Assembly (NCBI GenBank): GCA_009649675.1
Contig: WJPL01000001.1
Coordinates: forward strand, 1,508,469-1,572,468
Direction of reading: 5' to 3'
Source: Alphaproteobacteria bacterium HT1-32
GTDB lineage: Bacteria > Pseudomonadota > Alphaproteobacteria > Rhodospirillales > HT1-32
Length of the DNA stretch: 64,000 nt
A program made the position numbers and the translations under genes. Below are positions 53,921-63,782 of this stretch, one piece after another (position 1 is the stretch's first letter; each line of letters opens with the position of its first letter). The notes under the pieces were generated by a model, which was given only the letters and a program-made list of their open reading frames with translations, was not told the origin of the DNA and searched no databases.

Positions 53921-54976
53921 ATGATGGACGAGCAGAAAAGCGGCGTTATCGAACTGAATGAACGGTCCCGCGAAGTTTTCCGGCGACTGGTCGAGACTTA
54001 TGTCGAGACCGGGGAGCCGGTCGGATCGCGAACCCTTTCGCGCGCCCTGCCGATGCAGCTGTCACCAGCGACGATCCGCAATGTAATGTCGGATCTGGAG
54101 CATGCGGGGCTGCTGTTTTCGCCGCATACCTCTGCCGGGCGGGTTCCGACTGACCGGGGATTGCAGATGTTTGTCAGCGGCCTGCTGCAGGTCGGTCAGC
54201 TGACAGAGAACGAACGCAATTCGATTGATGCCCAGTGCAATGCCGAGAACCGTTCGATGGAAAATGTGCTGGAGGAAGCGACATCGGCGCTGTCCGGCCT
54301 GTCCCGCTGTGCCGGCATGGTGCTGTCGCCGAAACGGGAATCGCCGCTGCGGCAGATCGAGTTTGTTCCGCTGGGAGACGGTCGCGCCCTGGCTGTGCTG
54401 GTGTCAGAGAACGGGGTTGTCGAGAACCGCGTTTTTGACCTGCCAATGGGTATCTCGCAAAGCGCCCTGACAGAGGCAGCCAATTATCTCAGCATGCAGT
54501 TGCGGGGCCGGACACTGAGCGAAGCATCAGAGAAGGTACGTCTTGATCTGGACGCCCATCAGACCGAACTGGATGGCCTGACCCGTAGTGTGATTGATGC
54601 AGGTCTGGCGACCTGGTCGGGTGATGCAAAGCACGGGGCCCTGATTGTCAAAGGTCAGGCCAATCTGCTGGAGGATGTCAGCGCCCTTGAGGACCTGGAA
54701 CGCATCCGGGGTCTGTTTCAGGCGCTGGAGGAAAAGCAGACCATGCTGCGGCTGCTGGACCTCGCGCATATCGCGGAAGGCGTACAGATTTTCATCGGGG
54801 CAGAGAATAAATTATTCGGATTGTCCGGTTGTTCAGTTGTCGTATCGCCATTTCGCGATACACAGGAGCGGATAATCGGGGCAATCGGCGTTATCGGCCC
54901 GACGCGGCTGAATTACGCACGTATCATTCCCATGGTTGATTACACGGCCCGGGTGGTTGGCCGGATACTCGGCTGA
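53921..54976 (+). CDS. hrcA: Heat-inducible transcription repressor HrcA
   Basis: 351 residues from the ATG at 53921 (or the next ATG at 53924); a TTG at 53912 is also in frame. The N-terminal winged helix has RLVETYVETGEPVGSRTLSR and LSPATIRNVMSDLEHAGLL, then PHTSAGRVPTDRG; the GAF-like part follows, ending GVIGPTRLNYARIIPMVD. HrcA represses groE or dnaK operons through CIRCE sites with GroEL help. No CIRCE element was found in this window, so its targets lie elsewhere. grpE follows after 27 bp. Confidence 0.95.
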   Translation: MMDEQKSGVIELNERSREVFRRLVETYVETGEPVGSRTLSRALPMQLSPATIRNVMSDLEHAGLLFSPHTSAGRVPTDRGLQMFVSGLLQVGQLTENERNSIDAQCNAENRSMENVLEEATSALSGLSRCAGMVLSPKRESPLRQIEFVPLGDGRALAVLVSENGVVENRVFDLPMGISQSALTEAANYLSMQLRGRTLSEASEKVRLDLDAHQTELDGLTRSVIDAGLATWSGDAKHGALIVKGQANLLEDVSALEDLERIRGLFQALEEKQTMLRLLDLAHIAEGVQIFIGAENKLFGLSGCSVVVSPFRDTQERIIGAIGVIGPTRLNYARIIPMVDYTARVVGRILG

Positions 54977-55003
54977 GCCACAGAAAGAAGAGAGGACAGG
55001 CAG

Positions 55004-55753
55004 ATGCAGAACGAACAGGACAAGAAGCCGGACGCAGGGACACCCCCGCCAAACACTGGTTTCGAAGAAGCCGCACCGGAGGCCGAGGCTGTGGCAAGCC
55101 CGGAAGAGGCGCTGTTTGTTCCTGAAGAGCCGGCTGCGGCGGAAGCTTCTGCGGCTGACCGGATTGCCGAACTTGAGGCAGAGATTGCCGAATGGAAGGA
55201 CAAATGGGTCCGCCAGCATGCCGAAATGGACAATCTGCGTAAACGCACCCAGCGCGAGAAGGAAGATGCAGGCAAGTTTGCCGTCTCCGGCTTTGCAAAG
55301 GACCTGCTGGCGGTTGGTGACAATCTGGGCCGGGCCCTGCAGAGCCTGCCGGGAGGCATCAAGGACGGTGATGGTCCGGTCAAGAACCTGGCAATCGGCA
55401 TTGAGATGACCCGCAAGGAACTTGATTCCGTTTTTGAACGGCACGGCATTTCAAAGGTCGAGGCCATCGGCAAGCCGATGGATCCGAATTTCCATCAGGC
55501 GATGTTCGAAGTTGAAGACCCGGCACAACCCGCAGGTACCGTGGTTCAGGAAATGGCTCCCGGCTATGTGTTGCATGGCCGCCTGCTGCGACCGGCAATG
55601 GTTGGTGTGGCAAAAGGAGGCCCGAAACCGGGTGCTGCCCCGGAAGCCGCGCCGAAGACAGAAGGCGAGCCGGCCAATGCTGCAAATGACGCAACCATTG
55701 ATCTGGAACCGGGTGATCCCTCCTCTGGCGGACGTTTTAATCAGACAGTCTGA
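55004..55753 (+). CDS. grpE: Nucleotide exchange factor GrpE
   Basis: 249 residues. A long acidic, Ala/Glu/Pro-rich N-terminus (1-45) precedes the coiled-coil dimer helix (about 45-85, ADRIAELEAEIAEWKDKWVR) and the beta domain with DPNFHQAMFEVED and GYVLHGRLLRPAMVGVAK. It releases ADP from DnaK. The C-terminal extension of ~45 residues rich in Ala/Pro/Glu is longer than in E. coli GrpE. It forms a pair with hrcA, as in many alphaproteobacteria; dnaK and dnaJ are not here. Confidence 0.96.
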   Translation: MQNEQDKKPDAGTPPPNTGFEEAAPEAEAVASPEEALFVPEEPAAAEASAADRIAELEAEIAEWKDKWVRQHAEMDNLRKRTQREKEDAGKFAVSGFAKDLLAVGDNLGRALQSLPGGIKDGDGPVKNLAIGIEMTRKELDSVFERHGISKVEAIGKPMDPNFHQAMFEVEDPAQPAGTVVQEMAPGYVLHGRLLRPAMVGVAKGGPKPGAAPEAAPKTEGEPANAANDATIDLEPGDPSSGGRFNQTV

Positions 55754-55839
55754 CCGGCACTTGTGGTAATTACCTATCTGTAAGTTTTTGTCCGGTATAA
55801 GCTGCTCCTTTATTCTGTGAGAATACTGGAGTTAGGGTT

Positions 55840-56424
55840 ATGTCTGGCTGGATCGAAATGATTCCGCCGGAGTCTGCGACCGGCAGGCTTCGGGAGCTGT
55901 ATGATGCCGCGACGACGCCGCATGGCACCGTCGATAATGTGATGCGGGCGCATTCCCTGCGTCCGGAAACACTGGCGGGCCATGTTGCGCTGTACAGAAG
56001 CGTGCTGCACAATCCGGATAATGCGTTACCGTTCTGGTTCCTTGAAGCTGTTGCCAGTTATGTCAGCCTGCTGAACCGCTGTCATTATGCGACGGCCCAT
56101 CATGGTGCGAACATGCGACGTCTGGCGCCTGATCAGTCAAAAGGCCAGGCCATGTTCGCAGCACTGGCCTGTGACCGGCCAGAGGATGCTTTTAGTGGTC
56201 TCGAACTGGCATTGCTGCGTTATGCCCGGAAGGTGACGGTCGCAATCGGCGAGATGTCGGCAGGGGACATTGAGTCCTGCCGGGCTGCCGGTGCAGATGA
56301 CGGACAGATTCTGGAGGTCAATCAGGTTGCCGCCTATTTTGCCTTCTCCAACCGGGTTCTGAACGGGCTGGGCGTTACGACAGAGGGTGACCGGATCGGT
56401 TATTATCCGGCAGAGAAGGACTGA
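55840..56424 (+). CDS. AhpD/CMD-like peroxidase-related protein with altered CxxC
   Basis: 194 residues of the carboxymuconolactone-decarboxylase fold, similar to the peroxidase-related group. The usual redox motif in this group is CxYCxxHH; here the segment reads NRCHYATAHHGAN, so the first Cys and both His are kept but the second Cys is Ala. Disulfide cycling of the AhpD type is therefore unlikely. It lies four bases before the oxygenase gene stop-to-start and shares its strand, so the two are probably co-translated. Confidence 0.75.
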   Translation: MSGWIEMIPPESATGRLRELYDAATTPHGTVDNVMRAHSLRPETLAGHVALYRSVLHNPDNALPFWFLEAVASYVSLLNRCHYATAHHGANMRRLAPDQSKGQAMFAALACDRPEDAFSGLELALLRYARKVTVAIGEMSAGDIESCRAAGADDGQILEVNQVAAYFAFSNRVLNGLGVTTEGDRIGYYPAEKD

Positions 56425-56428
56425 AATC

Positions 56429-57412
56429 ATGGCTTATGCGACAGCAACTGAAATCAACGTCACGGATATTCCGGTGATCGATATCAGCGGGTTGCGAAGT
56501 GGTGACACAAACGCCAGAGATTCCGTTGCGTCCGAAATGCTGGCAGCGGCCGCTCATCTCGGTTTTTTCTATGTCAGTGGCCACGGCGTCCCGCAGGAAC
56601 TCATTGACCGGACCGACCGGGAGGCCCGGAATTTCTTTGCTGAACCGCTTGAAAGAAAACTGGAGACGGCAATCAACCAGCGGCACCGGGGCTTTTTGCG
56701 TGTCGGTGAGGCAAAGATGGAAGGTAACCGGCTTCCCGACCTGAAGGAGAGCTTTGTCTGGGGGCGCGAGACACCGGCGGATGACCCGGTGGCCATGGAT
56801 CCGGACAATCCTTTCATCGGACCGAACAACTGGCCGGAGGGGCGACCCGGAATGGCGGCGGCATTCAATGATTTCTATGCCGCCTGCAATGATGTGGGGT
56901 TTGACCTGATGCGGGCCTTTGCGGTGGCGATGGATCTGCCTGAAATGACATTCCGCCGGAATATTGATTACCCCATCAGCCGCGGAGCAGCGGTCTATTA
57001 CCCGCCACAGCCGGCTAATCTGGACAGTGATCAGTTCGGGGTTGGTCCGCATACGGACTATGGCTGTCTGACCCTGGTTTATCAGGATCCGATCGGGGGC
57101 CTGGAAGTCCGCAGCAAGCAGGGTGAATGGTTGCTGGCCACTCCGGTTCCCGGAACTTTCGTCGTGAATGTGGGCGACCTGCTGGCACGCTGGACCAACG
57201 ACCGTTTTGCCTCGACGCCACACCGGGTGGTCAACCGGTCAGGGCGTGAGCGGCTGTCCCTGGCGGTGTTTGTTGATCCGAACTATGAGACAATGATTGA
57301 TCCGCAGGATGTCTGTCGTGAGGGGGGCGATGTATCATATCCGCCCGTCCTGTGCGGTGATTACGTTCTGAAACGATATGATCACGCCTTTGCCTATCGC
57401 CGGAAGTCCTGA
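56429..57412 (+). CDS. Isopenicillin-N-synthase-type Fe(II)/2-oxoglutarate oxygenase
   Basis: 327 residues from the ATG at 56429; a longer frame from 56387 overlaps the AhpD-like gene. N-terminal DIPVIDISGL and GFFYVSGHGVP are typical of the DIOX_N part. The iron ligands are H208 and D210 in GPHTDYGCLTL and H265 in TPHRVVN, and the cosubstrate Arg is R275 in RERLSLAV. Bacterial relatives oxidise many small molecules, including ethylene-forming and purine-related substrates; none can be chosen from sequence. It precedes the large sensor kinase gene by 45 bp. Confidence 0.88.
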   Translation: MAYATATEINVTDIPVIDISGLRSGDTNARDSVASEMLAAAAHLGFFYVSGHGVPQELIDRTDREARNFFAEPLERKLETAINQRHRGFLRVGEAKMEGNRLPDLKESFVWGRETPADDPVAMDPDNPFIGPNNWPEGRPGMAAAFNDFYAACNDVGFDLMRAFAVAMDLPEMTFRRNIDYPISRGAAVYYPPQPANLDSDQFGVGPHTDYGCLTLVYQDPIGGLEVRSKQGEWLLATPVPGTFVVNVGDLLARWTNDRFASTPHRVVNRSGRERLSLAVFVDPNYETMIDPQDVCREGGDVSYPPVLCGDYVLKRYDHAFAYRRKS

Positions 57413-57457
57413 TGTGATGATTGGATCCAAACCCCCTGATCTCCGGGTTACTGTCTG

Positions 57458-60400
57458 ATGAACAGGCGGACTTCAAAGTCCGGTGCTGACACCGAAACAC
57501 AAAGCGTTGTGACGGCGTCAATGGAGTCCCGCCTGCTCAGTCTCTCGGATGACGGTTTCTGGGAGTATTATCCCCGGACCGGCGAGCTCTGGCTGTCGCC
57601 GCAATGGAAACGGGTACTCGGTTTTTCAGATGATGACCTGGCAGGCAATCTTGATGTCTGGCAGATGCGATCTCCGGCAGGCGAGTTTGAGTCGACCATG
57701 TCGGCACTTCAGCCGCTTCTCGATGGCATTGATGAGGAGGCGCGGTTTCAGCAGAAACTGCGGCATCATGACGGTCATATCGTCACGTTCGATGTGCGTG
57801 CGAAACGTTCGGAGGAAGGCGGCGAGCCGGTCTTAAGCGGCCTCTCCCGCAGACTGTCAGAGACGGTTGTCCGTCCCAAAGTCTATGACGATGCCGCCCT
57901 GAACTTCGAAGCGATCCGGCACAATGAACGCGAGATGGTGAGCCGTGAGTCTGCTGACGGCGCCTTTATGTTTGTTAATGATGCCTACGCCTGGCGACAC
58001 GGGGTGCGGCAGGACGAGGTGATCGGCACTCATATCAGTGAACTGCTGCCCGACGAGATTTACGAGCAGTTCAAGGCAGATGTGGCAAACCTCACGGTTG
58101 AAGCCCCGGAATCCAGCCATGTGCAGGAAACCAGATTACCGGACGGAGAAGTGATCTGGGAAAGCTGGAGCAATATTGGATATTTCAATCAGGCGGGTGA
58201 ACTGACCGAAGTTTTGTCGATCGGTCGTAATATCACCGCCTATAAACGCAGCGAGATCATTTTGCGTGAAGCCATCGAACAGCTGCCGATGGCTTTCCGC
58301 ATGTATGATCAGAAAGACCGTCTGGTCCTCTGGAACAAGGAGTATGTGGAATATTTCCCGTACCTGAAGGATGAAGAGAATATCGAGGGCCGGACCTATG
58401 AAGAGTTGCTGCTGCTTGGGGCCCGCAAGGGAAAATTCCCCGGCTATACACAGGCCGAAAACAAAGAATCCTGGGTGAAAGAGCGGGTTGCCGGGCATCT
58501 GGCTGCCGATCAGCCACCGTTTGAGCGAAAGATGTCGGATGGCCGGTATTACCGGTTCACGGAGTACCGGACCGCGACGGGGTCGATCATCGGTTTGCGT
58601 GAAGACATCACCGCCCGCAGGCAGGCCGAAGGGTTGCTTGAAGAAGTCATTGAACAGATGCCCGGGTCCTTGTCCCGGTTTGATCCCGAGGACCGGCTGG
58701 TTCTCTGCAACAGTCATTTCCGGAATGATTTTTCAGTACTTGGAATCACTGACGATCTGATTGGCCGGACCTATGAAGAACTCCTCCGGATGCGTGATGC
58801 TGCCGGTGCCTACCCGCCATTTGCAACGGAGAAAGAACGGGAGGAATGGCTCGCCGGGCGGCTGAAAAACCATCGGGACGCGGATGGTGGGGCCATTGAG
58901 GTCAGGCTGGCATCCGGGCAATACAGACATGTTTTCCGGGCACGGACAGCAGATGGCGGGCTGATTGGTGTCGGCATTGATGTCACCAAGCAGAAACAGG
59001 CTGAAATGTTGCTGCATCAGGCAATCGAACAGCTGCCGGGGGCTTTCGCGAAGTTCGACGCAGATGACCGTCTGATATTGCACAACAGCGACTTTAAAAA
59101 ACCGTTCGAGGAAGCTGGCATCAATCTTCCCCTTCTGGGCCTGACCTATCCGGAGTTGCTCGACCAGTTTCTTAAAATCGACGATTATATGCAGTTCGAT
59201 GATGAGACCTCGAGACTGGCCTGGCGTGAGAACCGGATTAAAGCCCATGATGCGGCAGATGGTCAGTCAATCGAGACCATTATTAAGGGCCGGTGGTTTC
59301 AGACCACGGAAAGACGGACAGAAGACGGCGGCATTGTTGGCATCAGACTTGATATCACTGCGCTGAAGCAGGCGGAGCAGTTGCTGCGCGATGCGATCAA
59401 TTCGATTCCGGCAGCCTTCACGCTATACGATCGTGAAGACCGTATCGTTTTGTATAATGACAAGGTCGTGCAGCACTTCCCGCATCTGGAGGAATTCGAC
59501 AGTCTGTTCGGGCTGAGCTATGAAGATATGCTCCGTTCCAGTCTGAATAATGGTGTTTTGGTCCCGGATGTTGAACCTGACAAACTGGGTGCCTGGATTA
59601 CAGAACGGGTTACTGCGCATCTCAATCCGACAGGTGAGGCTTTTGACCTGAAATTTGCCGGTGACCGGTGGTTCCGTGTCACGGAAACCCGGACAGCAGG
59701 TGGTGGCATCGTTGGTATTCGCTACGACATCACGAAAGAAAAACGCGCGGAAGAACGGTTGCGGATTGCCATTGCCAACATGCCGGGAGCCTTTACCCTG
59801 TATGATTCCGACGACCGGCTGGTCCTTTATAACGAGGCCTTCCGCAAGCTCTATTCCTATCTTGACCACTTGCCGTCAATCACAGGTCTGACCTACGCCG
59901 AAATCATTCGCCGAGGCTATGAAACAGGTGCATTTCCGACACCCGGTGGCAGAGATATTGATCAGGCTGTCGAGGAACGCTGCCGGGGGCATCGCAATCC
60001 GCCCTCCACGCCGCTTGACCTGATCTTCAGTGACGGGCGCGTTGTCAGTGTTTACGAAGCCCGAACAGCCGCCGATGAGATAATTGGAACCCGGGTCGAT
60101 ATCACCGAGCTCTATCGGGCACGTCAGAGGCTGCAGGACGCCATTGATGCAATGCCGACCGGGTTTGCTCTTTATGACGCCAATGACCGGCTGGTGGTCT
60201 TCAACAGCAATTTCGCCCGCTACTATCATCTGCAGGATACAATGATCCAGGTGGGCCGGACCTTTGAAGAAATGCTCCGTGATGTGGTTGAGGCCGACAG
60301 GATCCGGCTGGGGGACGCGGACAAGGAGGCATGGATCCAGCGGCGGCTGGCGCTTCATCTGAATCCAGGCGACCCGGAAGAGCGGTCACTGGCAAATGGT

Positions 60401-62275
60401 CTCTGGCTCCGGATCAAGGAAAAGCGTACCAGTGATGGCGGGATCGTGGCGATCCTCAGCGATATTACAGACATGAAGGAAAGTGAGGAGCGGCTGGCCA
60501 GCCTCTACGAAATGGCCGAGAAGTCGCGCAGTATGCTGCATGAAGCGATCGAGGCGATCGATGAAGGCTTCATTTATTATGATGCGGATGACGTTCTGGT
60601 TGCGGCCAACAGCCGTCACAAGGCGATGTTCCCCGATCTTGTGGATGTTCTGGTCCCCGGGACCAGACGCGAGGATGTTCTGGGCAAGCGTTTCAGGCTG
60701 GGACATGAACCGAAGGCAATTGGCAGGGAAGAAGACTATCTCCGGGCCGAACTGCAACGCCGGCGTCGCGCCCGCGAACCATTTGAACGCCAGAATGAAG
60801 ATGGTCGCTGGTTGCGCGTGACCGAAGTCCGCACCCCGAGTGGCGGACTGGTCGGGATCCGGACAGATATTTCCACGCTGAAAGAGAAAGAGAACGAGCT
60901 GACCAAGACGGTCACCGATCTGGAAACAGCGCAGCAGACGCTTGAAGAACAGGCGACAATGATGCGTGACCTGGCAGAAGATTATCGCCAGCAGAAAGAC
61001 CTGGCGGATGATGCAAACCGGGCGAAGTCAGATTTTCTGGCGACGATGAGCCATGAAATCCGTACGCCGATGAACGGCGTTCTGGGTATGGCCGAACTGT
61101 TGCTGGAAACCCGCCTCTCGCCGCAGCAGCGGGAGTTTGGCCAGTCAATCCTGAGTTCGGGCCGGGCCTTGCTGACCATTCTCAATGATATTCTTGATCT
61201 CTCAAAGCTGGAGGCCGGAAAGCTGGAGATCGAGACTGTGGATTACAATCTTGCTGATGAGGCGGGATCAGCGGTCGGCTCACTGATGAACCGGGCGGAA
61301 GCCAAGGAACTGAAGCTGACACAGATGATCGATGATGATGTACCGGAGGGCCTGTCCGGTGATCCGTCACGGTTGCGGCAGGTGCTGATCAATCTCATCG
61401 GGAATGCAGTGAAATTCACCGAAAAGGGAACGGTAACCCTGCATATCAAACGCAGACCGGGCCAGAGCGGAGCCGACATCCTGCGGTTTGAAATAAGTGA
61501 TACCGGCATTGGTATGAGCCCGGAGGTGATTGAAACCCTGTTCCAGAAATTCAGTCAGGCCGACGTCTCGACAACCCGGACCTTTGGCGGCACCGGACTG
61601 GGACTGGCGATTTGCAGGCAGCTGGTTGAGCTGATGGGTGGTGAAATCGGGGTTTCGAGTCTGCCGGGTGAAGGCAGCATCTTCTGGTTTGAGCTGCCAT
61701 TGCAGGAAGCCGAAGGGCCGGTATCTTCACGCAATAATGTGATGGTGACGCATTTCGAAGCCAGCCGTCCCCTGAATATTCTCGTGGCCGAGGACAACCA
61801 GATCAACCAGATGCTGATCAACAGGATCCTCAGCGATGTCGGTCATGTCTGTTACATGGTCGAGAATGGAGAGCTGGCGGTTGAGGCTGCGAAGAGCGGT
61901 GATTTTGAACTGATCCTGATGGATGTTCGCATGCCGGTTATGGATGGTCCGGAGGCAACCCGGCAGATACGCAAATTGCCGCCACCGTTCTGCGACATTC
62001 CGATCATTGCCTGCACCGCAGATGTGACGGTGGAGCACAAACAGCATTACCTTGATGCGGGTATGAGAGACTGTGTCATGAAACCGATTGACCGGTCAGA
62101 CCTTTTCGCGGCAATCGATCGCTCTCTGGATGAGGAAATCCATACCGGCAGCCTGCAGCAGGCGCCGACAGCCATTTCCGTCGAAGACCCGGCGGAGGAA
62201 AAGAAGCCGGAACCTGAAGATGATACGGACATTCAGGATTTTCTCTCCCGTCTCCAGAATGAGATCACGGACTAG
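57458..62275 (+). CDS. Soluble hybrid histidine kinase with nine PAS domains
   Basis: 1605 residues with no membrane segment, so cytoplasmic. PAS1 is about 23-130 and PAS2 about 150-263. Seven tandem PAS_7-like copies follow, at about 266-391, 394-515, 517-642, 643-766, 767-891, 892-1011 and 1025-1143; most open with AI-[ENA]-x-[LIM]-P and DRL-V/I-L-x-N and close with (D/V)IT. A coiled coil (1144-1185) leads to HisKA with H1199 in [11 protein letters not shown], HATPase_c (N1316 in [24 protein letters not shown]), and a receiver with E1445/D1446, D1489 in [10 protein letters not shown] and K1542, then an acidic tail. The seven copies point to internal duplication. Ligand and output are unknown; the stop overlaps the GntR stop. 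Confidence 0.93.
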   Translation: MNRRTSKSGADTETQSVVTASMESRLLSLSDDGFWEYYPRTGELWLSPQWKRVLGFSDDDLAGNLDVWQMRSPAGEFESTMSALQPLLDGIDEEARFQQKLRHHDGHIVTFDVRAKRSEEGGEPVLSGLSRRLSETVVRPKVYDDAALNFEAIRHNEREMVSRESADGAFMFVNDAYAWRHGVRQDEVIGTHISELLPDEIYEQFKADVANLTVEAPESSHVQETRLPDGEVIWESWSNIGYFNQAGELTEVLSIGRNITAYKRSEIILREAIEQLPMAFRMYDQKDRLVLWNKEYVEYFPYLKDEENIEGRTYEELLLLGARKGKFPGYTQAENKESWVKERVAGHLAADQPPFERKMSDGRYYRFTEYRTATGSIIGLREDITARRQAEGLLEEVIEQMPGSLSRFDPEDRLVLCNSHFRNDFSVLGITDDLIGRTYEELLRMRDAAGAYPPFATEKEREEWLAGRLKNHRDADGGAIEVRLASGQYRHVFRARTADGGLIGVGIDVTKQKQAEMLLHQAIEQLPGAFAKFDADDRLILHNSDFKKPFEEAGINLPLLGLTYPELLDQFLKIDDYMQFDDETSRLAWRENRIKAHDAADGQSIETIIKGRWFQTTERRTEDGGIVGIRLDITALKQAEQLLRDAINSIPAAFTLYDREDRIVLYNDKVVQHFPHLEEFDSLFGLSYEDMLRSSLNNGVLVPDVEPDKLGAWITERVTAHLNPTGEAFDLKFAGDRWFRVTETRTAGGGIVGIRYDITKEKRAEERLRIAIANMPGAFTLYDSDDRLVLYNEAFRKLYSYLDHLPSITGLTYAEIIRRGYETGAFPTPGGRDIDQAVEERCRGHRNPPSTPLDLIFSDGRVVSVYEARTAADEIIGTRVDITELYRARQRLQDAIDAMPTGFALYDANDRLVVFNSNFARYYHLQDTMIQVGRTFEEMLRDVVEADRIRLGDADKEAWIQRRLALHLNPGDPEERSLANGLWLRIKEKRTSDGGIVAILSDITDMKESEERLASLYEMAEKSRSMLHEAIEAIDEGFIYYDADDVLVAANSRHKAMFPDLVDVLVPGTRREDVLGKRFRLGHEPKAIGREEDYLRAELQRRRRAREPFERQNEDGRWLRVTEVRTPSGGLVGIRTDISTLKEKENELTKTVTDLETAQQTLEEQATMMRDLAEDYRQQKDLADDANRAKSDFLATMSHEIRTPMNGVLGMAELLLETRLSPQQREFGQSILSSGRALLTILNDILDLSKLEAGKLEIETVDYNLADEAGSAVGSLMNRAEAKELKLTQMIDDDVPEGLSGDPSRLRQVLINLIGNAVKFTEKGTVTLHIKRRPGQSGADILRFEISDTGIGMSPEVIETLFQKFSQADVSTTRTFGGTGLGLAICRQLVELMGGEIGVSSLPGEGSIFWFELPLQEAEGPVSSRNNVMVTHFEASRPLNILVAEDNQINQMLINRILSDVGHVCYMVENGELAVEAAKSGDFELILMDVRMPVMDGPEATRQIRKLPPPFCDIPIIACTADVTVEHKQHYLDAGMRDCVMKPIDRSDLFAAIDRSLDEEIHTGSLQQAPTAISVEDPAEEKKPEPEDDTDIQDFLSRLQNEITD

Positions 62276-63099
62276 AACTTACTTTGCAGCCTGCTCTCGA
62301 TTGCCAGGTCGAGATCGTTCGGCGGGATGAAAAACTCCTGATAGTAAATTGCCTCACCGGTTGTGATGCTGGTGACCACGCTGATTTTCAGAATCTGGTC
62401 CGATGGCGCGACGCCAATGCGGGCCGCGATGTCCGGGTCTGGCCGGATGAATGTCAGTTTATGGTCAATGGCTGCGACGACGATATTTGCTTCTTTCTGC
62501 ATCAGCGATTTGAAGTTTTCGGTATGCAGTTCGGCAAAGTCCTTTTCCATGAAGAACGGAAACGCCAGGGCATCGACATAGAAACGGGTGACCATGGTGA
62601 AGGCATCACTGATGCGGATTTCACGATCAAGTCGCACAATTCTGGCATTCTCCGGTAACGCCGATGTCCAGGGGCCGGTCTCGTCAACGGACTGACGGTT
62701 CACCAGTGTCGGAAAGACCGGCAGGAAAACCCCGTCAGGGCCCGAAAATCTGCAATGAAGCGGCTGCTTCATTCTTTCGTCTGGCTGCCTGACAATTGTC
62801 CCGGCGCCAATCTTGCGGACAACCAGCCCGTCTTCCATCAGTGCCTTGAGTGCCTTCTGAACAGTGCCAAGGCTGAACGGCGTCATGGAGGTAAGCTCGA
62901 TCTCGCTTGGCAGCTTGTCTCCTTCGGTAACAACGCCGGACTCGATAGCCTGCACCAGGGCGGCATGGAGTTGCGCATATTTCGGCCCGGAATCCGCGCT
63001 GCGCGGCAGGGTTTGCTTCAGAAATTCATCCAGATCGGTAATGACCCGGGCTGCCCGGACAGGGTTGCTGCGTTGTGCTGATTCACTGATTTTTCCCAT
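62272..63099 (-). CDS. GntR/HutC-type regulator with UTRA domain
   Basis: 275 residues. The winged helix covers about 35-105, with GDKLPSEIELTSMTPFSLG and GTVQKALKALMEDGLVVRK; the UTRA ligand domain fills 115-270. The first ~30 residues are an extra basic N-terminal stretch not usual in HutC. It is divergent from tctB and the 182-bp gap carries two palindromes, so it most likely represses tctBA (and itself) until a carboxylate or related inducer binds. Its stop and the kinase stop share the four bases CTAG, tail to tail. Confidence 0.9.
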   Translation of the reverse strand: MGKISESAQRSNPVRAARVITDLDEFLKQTLPRSADSGPKYAQLHAALVQAIESGVVTEGDKLPSEIELTSMTPFSLGTVQKALKALMEDGLVVRKIGAGTIVRQPDERMKQPLHCRFSGPDGVFLPVFPTLVNRQSVDETGPWTSALPENARIVRLDREIRISDAFTMVTRFYVDALAFPFFMEKDFAELHTENFKSLMQKEANIVVAAIDHKLTFIRPDPDIAARIGVAPSDQILKISVVTSITTGEAIYYQEFFIPPNDLDLAIESRLQSKF

Positions 63100-63133
63100 C
63101 TCCCCGACCTTTCAAGTGGGTGCAAGGCCCATC

Positions 63134-63193
63134 TTGACTTAATTTTATCATGAATGCTATATAGCAATAATAAGACATAGCATTATAGCTATG
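63134..63193. promoter_or_regulatory. Divergent GntR/tct promoter region with two palindromes
   Basis: On the plus strand TTGACT (63134-63139), 18 bases, then TATATA (63158-63163). The perfect palindrome TGCTATATAGCA (63155-63166) covers that -10 box. A second palindrome CATAGC-ATTATA-GCTATG (63176-63193) encloses, on the minus strand, a TATAAT that could be the GntR -10 box. The core words (GCTAT/ATAGC) are shared by both, as expected for one regulator. Confidence 0.6.
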
Positions 63194-63281
63194 CATCAAT
63201 ATCGCAATAGTAAGCAAAACGCGTTGAAGCGGCAAGAAAGCGATAGCGGTGTGGCATTGAACCAGTGGGTAGGAAGCGGCC

Positions 63282-63770
63282 ATGAATGAGTCTGTAAAAG
63301 ACTGTTTTTTAGCACTTATTCTGTTCTCGGTTGGTCTCGCCGGTCTGCTGTATATTCAGTATGGGCCGGGCGAAGCTTTGCAAAACAGCCGTGATGCCCA
63401 GATTACATTTCGCAGTTTCCCGACGGTTATCTCCGGCCTGCTGATGCTGCTGACCGGGATTTATGCCTGTGCCAGCTTTACGGCCTGGGTCAGATCGAGG
63501 AACGCAGGTACGGACGGTGATGATACGGGCGTTACAGCCCCGGGACCGGCTTACCTCGCGGCGCGGATTGTCGGCCTGATCGGTTTGCTCGTCGTATTTG
63601 CGCTGACCATCGGGATGCTCCCGCTCTTCATTCTGGCCAGCATATTTCTCTTCATTGCGTTCTTCATCTTCGGGCAGACGAACCTTCTGCGTATGGGTGT
63701 GATCGCCATTCTGGGTGGAGGGCTGTTTCACGGGCTGTTCATCCTGATCCTTGATCTGCCGCTGAACTAG
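63282..63770 (+). CDS. tctB: Tripartite tricarboxylate transporter, TctB-type small subunit
   Basis: 162 residues with four hydrophobic segments: LALILFSVGLAGLLYIQY, an ISGLLMLLTGIYAC region, IVGLIGLLVVFALTIGML and IFLFIAFFIFG plus ILGGGLFHGLFILIL. This is the TctB layout; the ATG at 63282 follows AGGAAG. TctB pairs with the large TctA permease and a periplasmic TctC binding protein for citrate or other carboxylates. No tctC is in the window; it may lie beyond the end. Confidence 0.88.
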   Translation: MNESVKDCFLALILFSVGLAGLLYIQYGPGEALQNSRDAQITFRSFPTVISGLLMLLTGIYACASFTAWVRSRNAGTDGDDTGVTAPGPAYLAARIVGLIGLLVVFALTIGMLPLFILASIFLFIAFFIFGQTNLLRMGVIAILGGGLFHGLFILILDLPLN

Positions 63771-63782
63771 GAAGGTCAGGAT

